From positions 512,428 to 576,427 of the forward strand of contig NZ_LMUH01000022.1 of NCBI RefSeq assembly GCF_009766105.1: a stretch of DNA of 64,000 nt, in the 5' to 3' direction. Each line of letters starts with the position of its first letter. Positions within the stretch are counted from its first letter, which is position 1. The DNA comes from Granulicella sp. S156 (GTDB taxonomy: Bacteria; Acidobacteriota; Terriglobia; Terriglobales; Acidobacteriaceae). The position numbers were made by a program, and so were the translations under genes. This document shows, one piece after another, positions 59,884 to 64,000 of this stretch. A model generated the notes under the pieces. It was given only the letters and a program-made list of their open reading frames with translations. It searched no databases and was not told where the DNA came from.

Positions 59884-60573
59884 TTATTCCTTCTCGCTGA
59901 AAGTATGGATGCCGCACTCCAGTTTTTTGCCGCCCCAGCGGCCGCTGCGCGCATCCGCGCCAGCCGCGGGAATGGCCGTGCAGGGTTCGCAGCCGATGCT
60001 GGTATACCCCCGGTCGTAGAGCGAGAGCCGTGGAATCCCGTGCTCTTGAGCATAGGCCTCGACGCGCGCCCAGTCCCAGTCGGCCAGTATGCTGATCTTC
60101 TTCATCTGCTTGCCGGTCGGCAGCTTATGGTCTTCGACTTTCTTCAACCCGGCGCGTGTCGGAGACTGCTCGCGGCGCAACCCGGTAAACCACCACGAGT
60201 AAGGCTCCAGCGAGCGCATCAACGGTTCGACCTTGCGAATCTGGCAGCACTTCGTCGGCTCTACGATATGCAGCAGGCCAAACTCTTTCTCATGCTCCGC
60301 GAGCGTGGTGCGGGGCATCGCATTGATGAGGTTCAGACCCCACTCCTGCGCCAGACGATCGCGATATTCGATCAGCGCAGCAAAGTGATAGCCAGTCTCG
60401 AGGAAGATCACCGGCACACCGGGCAGATGCTTGCGCAGCATGTGCAGCACAACCATGTCTTCGGTCTGGAAGCTGCTCGTCAGGCAAACGGCTTCTCCGC
60501 GCGACTCGCGCACGATTTCAGCAGCAATCTCTTCCGCCTGCAGCCCTTCGATATCGACCGACACCGTGCTCAT
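59884..60573 (-). CDS. cysH: Assimilatory adenylylsulfate/phosphoadenylylsulfate reductase
   Basis: A 229-aa reductase that turns activated sulfate into sulfite. SSFQTEDMVVLHMLRKH near 32 is the PP-loop-like substrate motif. Four cysteines in the cluster positions, EPTKCCQIRKVEPL near 105-118 and SIGCEPCTAIP near 195-205, indicate the [4Fe-4S] type that uses APS rather than PAPS. The catalytic cysteine is in KKLECGIHTF at the C-terminus. The ATG at 60573 overlaps the cysN stop (ATGA). It is last in the cysD-cysN-cysH transcript. The cluster type means no APS kinase is needed, in line with the decayed domain in CysN. Confidence 0.94.
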   Translation of the reverse strand: MSTVSVDIEGLQAEEIAAEIVRESRGEAVCLTSSFQTEDMVVLHMLRKHLPGVPVIFLETGYHFAALIEYRDRLAQEWGLNLINAMPRTTLAEHEKEFGLLHIVEPTKCCQIRKVEPLMRSLEPYSWWFTGLRREQSPTRAGLKKVEDHKLPTGKQMKKISILADWDWARVEAYAQEHGIPRLSLYDRGYTSIGCEPCTAIPAAGADARSGRWGGKKLECGIHTFSEKE

Positions 60574-62213
60574 CGCTTCGCCTCCAACCATGTCCGCACT
60601 GCTTCAAGCCCCTGCACGAAGTGATCTTCAGTAGATGACTGAAGTGCAGTAACGGTTTCAGCGCTGAGGGCCGCACGTGCCGAGATCGCTGTTACACCTG
60701 CGAGTTGCAAGGCGCGTGTAACTGCCACCAGAGCGCTCTCCGGGATAAGCGGGTCGTCGACGATCACTGCACGCTGTCCGTGATGATGCAGTTCTTCGCG
60801 CAGCGAGATAGCTGCGGCTTCATCCCCAGGCAAGAAGAGGAAACCTGGTTTGTGCGCGACAGACTCTTCGGTATCGTCAATCGAAGCAGAGATCATCGCT
60901 GCACCGACGGTCGCATTGGTCACTGCATCGATCAGAATCAGCGATCCGGCGCCACGGCTCTCGGCATAGGTATCGAAGAACAGCGGCAGACTAGTCTCGA
61001 ACTCCACCTCGGCAATATCGTTCATTGCAAGCTTTGCGGCATCGCGCTGCTCGGCTGTGTTCACGTCGACACGATAACGAATCGCCCGCACCGTCGCGCG
61101 CACCGTCCGAGTCGTATGCTTGGCCAGATAGGCCTTGCCGACGACGAGCGGATCTTCGCTCATCCACACCACCATCGCGCGGAACTGTGTGCTGATCTGC
61201 GGCGTCGCCTGATCTTCGGCCACCAACATCTCGCCGCGGCTGAGATCGATCTCGTCCTCAAGCTCCAGGGTCACGCTCTGGGGAAAGCTCGCGGCCTTCA
61301 ACTCGCCGTCGTAGGTCACGATGCTCTTCACACGGGTCGTGCGGCCGCTCGGCAATGCCTTCACGCGCAGGCCGGGGGTTACTTCACCGCGTTCGACACG
61401 GCCAGCAAAACCGCGAAACGTCGCATCAGGCCGCACCACCAACTGCACCGGAAAACGTAGCGGGCCATGCTTGGCCACAACAAACTCCAGCGGCACCGTC
61501 TCGAGGTACTCGAGCAGCGTTGGCCCCGTGTACCAAGGCATCGCCGTTGAATGTTCCACGACGTTGTCGCCAGCCAGCGCGCTCACCGGAATAATCTCGA
61601 CACTCGGCAATCCCAGCTTCGTTGTAAGCTTGCCAAACTCCTCGCGAATATTCTGGAACAGCTCCTCCGAATAACCGACGAGGTCCATCTTGTTGACCGC
61701 AGCCACTACATGCGGAATCCGCAGCAGACTGGCGATATACGTGTGGCGGCGCGACTGCGGCAACAGGCCACCGGCCTTCGCAAAGGCGTTCGCATCGATC
61801 AACACAATCGCTACATCCGCAGTCGAGGCACCCGTCGCCATGTTGCGCGTGTACTGCTCGTGCCCCGGAGTATCGGCGATGATGAACTTCCGCTTCGAAG
61901 TCGAGAAGTAGCGGTAGGCCACGTCGATCGTAATGCCCTGCTCGCGTTCTGCCTTCAGACCATCGGTAAGCAACGAAAGATCGACGACGCCCGCCCCTGC
62001 ACGGTTCACGCGACTCGTGCGGATCGAGGCCAACTGATCTTCGTAGACGCTCTTGGTATCGTGCAGCAGCCGTCCGATGAGCGTGCTCTTTCCGTCGTCG
62101 ACACTGCCTGCAGTGGTAAAGCGCAGCATCTCCTGGTCGAGGTGAGCATCGAGGAATGCGCGGAAGGCCGTCTCGCGAACACTATCGTTCAAACTCAAAT
62201 CCTGTGCGCTCAT
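60570..62213 (-). CDS. cysN: Sulfate adenylyltransferase subunit CysN with vestigial APS-kinase-like C-terminus
   Basis: A 547-aa protein. The GTPase part activates sulfate together with CysD: RFTTAGSVDDGKSTLIGRLL near 31-50, KREQGITID-type switch as AEREQGITIDVAY, FIIADTPGHEQYTRNMATGA near 109-128, NKMDLVGYSEELF near 167. The beta-barrel domains follow to about residue 440. The last 100 residues (PGFLFLPGDEAAAISLREEL from about 451, then QRAVIVDDPLIPESA) align by eye with the start of APS kinase, but GDEAAAIS stands where the P-loop GxxGxGKS/T should be. The start ATG abuts cysD. Ends overlap cysH by 4 bp. Confidence 0.93.
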   Translation of the reverse strand: MSAQDLSLNDSVRETAFRAFLDAHLDQEMLRFTTAGSVDDGKSTLIGRLLHDTKSVYEDQLASIRTSRVNRAGAGVVDLSLLTDGLKAEREQGITIDVAYRYFSTSKRKFIIADTPGHEQYTRNMATGASTADVAIVLIDANAFAKAGGLLPQSRRHTYIASLLRIPHVVAAVNKMDLVGYSEELFQNIREEFGKLTTKLGLPSVEIIPVSALAGDNVVEHSTAMPWYTGPTLLEYLETVPLEFVVAKHGPLRFPVQLVVRPDATFRGFAGRVERGEVTPGLRVKALPSGRTTRVKSIVTYDGELKAASFPQSVTLELEDEIDLSRGEMLVAEDQATPQISTQFRAMVVWMSEDPLVVGKAYLAKHTTRTVRATVRAIRYRVDVNTAEQRDAAKLAMNDIAEVEFETSLPLFFDTYAESRGAGSLILIDAVTNATVGAAMISASIDDTEESVAHKPGFLFLPGDEAAAISLREELHHHGQRAVIVDDPLIPESALVAVTRALQLAGVTAISARAALSAETVTALQSSTEDHFVQGLEAVRTWLEAKR

Positions 62214-63155
62214 TTAAAAGTAGCCCTCCCGCTTCTTCAACTCCATGGAGCCTTCTTCATCGTGGTCGATCGCACGGTTTTCGCGCTCACTGCGGCGGAA
62301 GGTAATAAGCTCTTCGATAATCTTCGGCAGCGTGTCCGCATCGCTGCGAATCGCACCCGTGCAAGGCAGGCAGCCAAGCGAACGCATGCGGACTTTCATC
62401 GGCTCAGGTTTTTCCCCCGGCAGCAGCCGTACGCCATCGTGTACGAGCGTGATGGAGCCGCCGCGCACGACAGCCAGCCTATCCTCAGCAAAGTACAGCG
62501 GCACAATTGGAATCTGCTCCGCATAGAGATAGAGCCAGATGTCGAGCTCCGTCCAATTCGACAGCGGAAACACACGGATGCTCTCGCCTTTGCGCAGACG
62601 CGAGTTGTAGAGGCTCCACAGCTCAGGTCGCTGGTTCTTCGGATCCCACTGCCCGGCTCCGTCGCGGAAGCTGTACACGCGTTCTTTGGCTCGGCTCTTC
62701 TCTTCATCGCGGCGCGCACCGCCAAACGCAGCGTCGAAGCCACCTTCTTCAAGCGCATCCAACAGAGACCGCGTCTTCAGCGCGCCGCAGCAGTTCTGCG
62801 TGCCCAGCTTCCAGGGGCTCGCGCCATCGGCGATGGCGGCCTCGTTGCGATGCACGATCAGGTCGGCACCAATCTCTTTCGTGTAGGCGTCGCGAAACGC
62901 GATCATCTCGGGAAACTTGTAGCCGGTATCGATATGCAACAGAGGAAACGGAATCTTGCCCGGATAAAACGCCTTCTGCGCCAGCCGCAGCATCACGCTC
63001 GAGTCCTTGCCGATGGAGTACAGCATCACCGGCTTCGCGAACTCGGCCACAGCCTCGCGCAAGATATAAAGGCTCTCGGCCTCAAGCGCCTGCAGATGGT
63101 TCAGCCGCTCCCGCAGCACCTCTGTGGCGTTTCCCTCTGGAACAGTAGTCGGCAA
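62214..63155 (-). CDS. cysD: Sulfate adenylyltransferase subunit CysD
   Basis: A 313-aa ATP pyrophosphatase-fold subunit that adenylylates sulfate with CysN. Motifs: [20 protein letters not shown] at the front, [20 protein letters not shown] with the PP-loop near 45, [18 protein letters not shown] near 73, [18 protein letters not shown] near 117, [20 protein letters not shown] and the end [20 protein letters not shown]. No ATG fits: the next internal one is too far. A TTG at 63155 has a perfect AGGAGG 4 nt upstream and is chosen over the long frame to 63287. First gene of the sulfate operon. Confidence 0.94.
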   Translation of the reverse strand: MPTTVPEGNATEVLRERLNHLQALEAESLYILREAVAEFAKPVMLYSIGKDSSVMLRLAQKAFYPGKIPFPLLHIDTGYKFPEMIAFRDAYTKEIGADLIVHRNEAAIADGASPWKLGTQNCCGALKTRSLLDALEEGGFDAAFGGARRDEEKSRAKERVYSFRDGAGQWDPKNQRPELWSLYNSRLRKGESIRVFPLSNWTELDIWLYLYAEQIPIVPLYFAEDRLAVVRGGSITLVHDGVRLLPGEKPEPMKVRMRSLGCLPCTGAIRSDADTLPKIIEELITFRRSERENRAIDHDEEGSMELKKREGYF

Positions 63156-63159
63156 AGAA

Positions 63160-63165
63160 CCTCCT
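63160..63165 (-). promoter_or_regulatory. AGGAGG ribosome binding site deciding a TTG start for cysD
   Basis: On the minus strand AGGAGG is followed by TTCT and then TTG (63155-63153). The consensus-strength site supports the rare start codon. Confidence 0.8.
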
Positions 63166-63568
63166 GATGCGGCGCGTATGGTTTCTGCGCTCGTCCGGCA
63201 AACATGCCGGCAAAATGTAGGAATCAGATGTTGAGTAGGAAAAAAAGTATCAGTTACGGTCTTACTGGCTGCAAAAGATGAGGGCAACCAGGCGGCGGAA
63301 GGGCGTCAACAACAACCAAAGGGCCGTGGACAACAACATCCGGCAATGCACATAACTTCCACAGATATATTCTACGCGGGGCAGAAGGCTGGGGCAATCG
63401 CCACTCTCAGGCCCTCTCGCAAGAGAACAACCCGTTGGATTACAACAGCAAGCCTCTCATTTTCTGCTAGACTGGATCAGTCGGTTAGCAAGCGGCGCAG
63501 TCCCATAGTATTCGGAACTGAGTGTCTTGCCCCCATCATTGACCGACAGGACAATACCACCAGAGGTT
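63166..63568. other. cysD upstream region, no gene seen
   Basis: It contains the cysD leader with CCGGC-ATGTTT-GCCGG near 63203-63218, a T-rich stretch (minus strand) near 63240-63250, and unremarkable DNA up to the tRNA gene. No S-box (SAM) riboswitch pattern was recognised. A frame crossing the tRNA on the minus strand is a known artefact and was not called. Confidence 0.5.
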
Positions 63569-63645
<77 letters not shown>

Positions 63646-63795
63646 TTTCAACTTGAGCGTATCAGATGCCACCACGGTAACTGTCATCGCCCTGGCTATT
63701 TAGATACCCCCAAAAACAACTAGTTAGAGCCATGGGCGTTTTCGCCCCAGATCCGATTTGGGTCCAATCGCTAATTCCTCGATCCGTCTCACTTC

Positions 63796-63836
63796 AGCCC
63801 GCACATCCACTTTCACGGAAGGTGGATGTGCGGGCT
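63796..63836. terminator. 15-bp hairpin after tRNA-Pro
   Basis: AGCCCGCACATCCAC (63796-63810) pairs perfectly with GTGGATGTGCGGGCT (63822-63836) around an 11-nt loop. The right flank CGCCCTTCTTATCGTT is partly T-rich. It is 150 bp from the tRNA end and may end its transcript. Confidence 0.7.
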
Positions 63837-63890
63837 CGCCCTTCTTATCGTTCCTTGCAAACTCCGCCTTTGAATCGCGGGTTAAAACGA

Positions 63891-63918
63891 AAGGGCGGAG
63901 AGATATCTCTCCGCCCTT
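63891..63918 (-). terminator. 28-bp perfect palindrome, terminator of the outer-membrane gene
   Basis: A loop-less palindrome with half site AAGGGCGGAGAGAT, 15 bp after the stop codon of the leftward gene at 63934. On the minus strand it is followed by TCGTTTTAAC, suitable for intrinsic termination. Confidence 0.75.
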
Positions 63919-63933
63919 CTCGGTTGATGAGGG

Positions 63934-64000
63934 TTAGAACTCGATACGGCCAGACACCTGCAGAACGCGGGCATTGATGCCTGTGGCATCGGCCGTGATA
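63934..64000 (-). CDS. Outer-membrane beta-barrel protein, C-terminal end only
   Basis: The last 21 codons and stop of a leftward gene entering from beyond the window: ITADATGINARVLQVSGRIEF. The final strand ends in phenylalanine with alternating residues (RVLQVSGRIEF), the signal for BAM-dependent insertion in outer-membrane barrels. In Acidobacteriota very many such ends belong to TonB-dependent (Oar-like, carboxypeptidase-regulatory-domain) receptors of about 1000 aa. The identity beyond the barrel end cannot be proven here. Confidence 0.6.
   Translation of the reverse strand, partial: ITADATGINARVLQVSGRIEF

Noticed and set aside
61551..63167. 538-aa plus-strand frame
   Set aside because: Antisense to cysN and cysD; no domain-like pattern.

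Overview
The window looks like a chromosomal segment of a subdivision 1 Acidobacteriota (Terriglobales; Granulicella, Edaphobacter or Terriglobus-like). This is inferred from gene content: a PadR regulator followed by the N-terminus of an acidobacterial-type orphan permease (ADOP), the cinA-plsY-gpsA-ftsY-ribD-ribE run, an omega subunit upstream of rho, Oar/TonB-like barrel ends, GC-rich coding DNA, and spacers packed with short palindromic dispersed repeats. There is no phage, IS element, CRISPR array or rRNA.

Layout. 0-9 kb: a PadR/ADOP pair, then a forward housekeeping cluster (cinA, plsY, gpsA, ftsY, ribD, ribE) closed by a 13-bp two-way terminator facing rpoZ-rho. 9-17 kb: a more accessory stretch with an unknown 156-aa protein, an L-threonine aldolase-like enzyme, a DeoR repressor divergent from a secreted clan-D-like glycosidase, and an FG-GAP surface protein. 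The FG-GAP gene is flanked by the real comM 3' end and by a decayed copy of that same end. 17-28 kb: comM, a HEAT protein, a DUF2239-kinase fusion, a YjbR protein, L-serine dehydratase, yidD, thiolase, a CPBP protease, a candidate small RNA locus, rsmE and a Tat-type haloacid dehalogenase. 28-33 kb: a heat-shock operon (thioesterase, mrp, hrcA, grpE, dnaJ). 33-39 kb: a DUF3800 gene, a MoxR/ChlI-type AAA ATPase and its likely VWA partner, a parS-like palindrome, a methyltransferase, tag and a Nudix hydrolase.

39-54 kb is an alpha-glucan and trehalose island. TreY and TreZ release trehalose from glucan. TreS-maltokinase turns trehalose into maltose-1-phosphate. GlgE polymerises that back into glucan. 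A GH15 enzyme hydrolyses glucan or trehalose. A glycosyltransferase homologue with an eroded active site and an MscS-type TM-helix protein follow in the same direction, suggesting a link to osmotic balance. 54-60 kb carries an ACP, a small monooxygenase-fold protein and a three-subunit xanthine dehydrogenase-type molybdoenzyme, with its cofactor genes (mocA, xdhC) facing it. 60-63 kb is the assimilatory sulfate operon cysD-cysN-cysH, in which CysN ends in an APS-kinase-like domain without a P-loop. The window closes with tRNA-Pro(CGG), two strong hairpins and the last 21 codons of an outer-membrane barrel protein.

The most notable points are the DUF2239-phosphotransferase fusion with paired upstream operators, the degenerate glycosyltransferase in the osmolyte island, the comM 3'-end fragment flanking the FG-GAP gene, the CysN vestigial domain, the Mrp without its CxxC, a candidate ncRNA near 26.2 kb, a branched hairpin near 33.2 kb, and the parS-like site near 35.9 kb. 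Functions rest on reading motifs by eye; no database search was possible.
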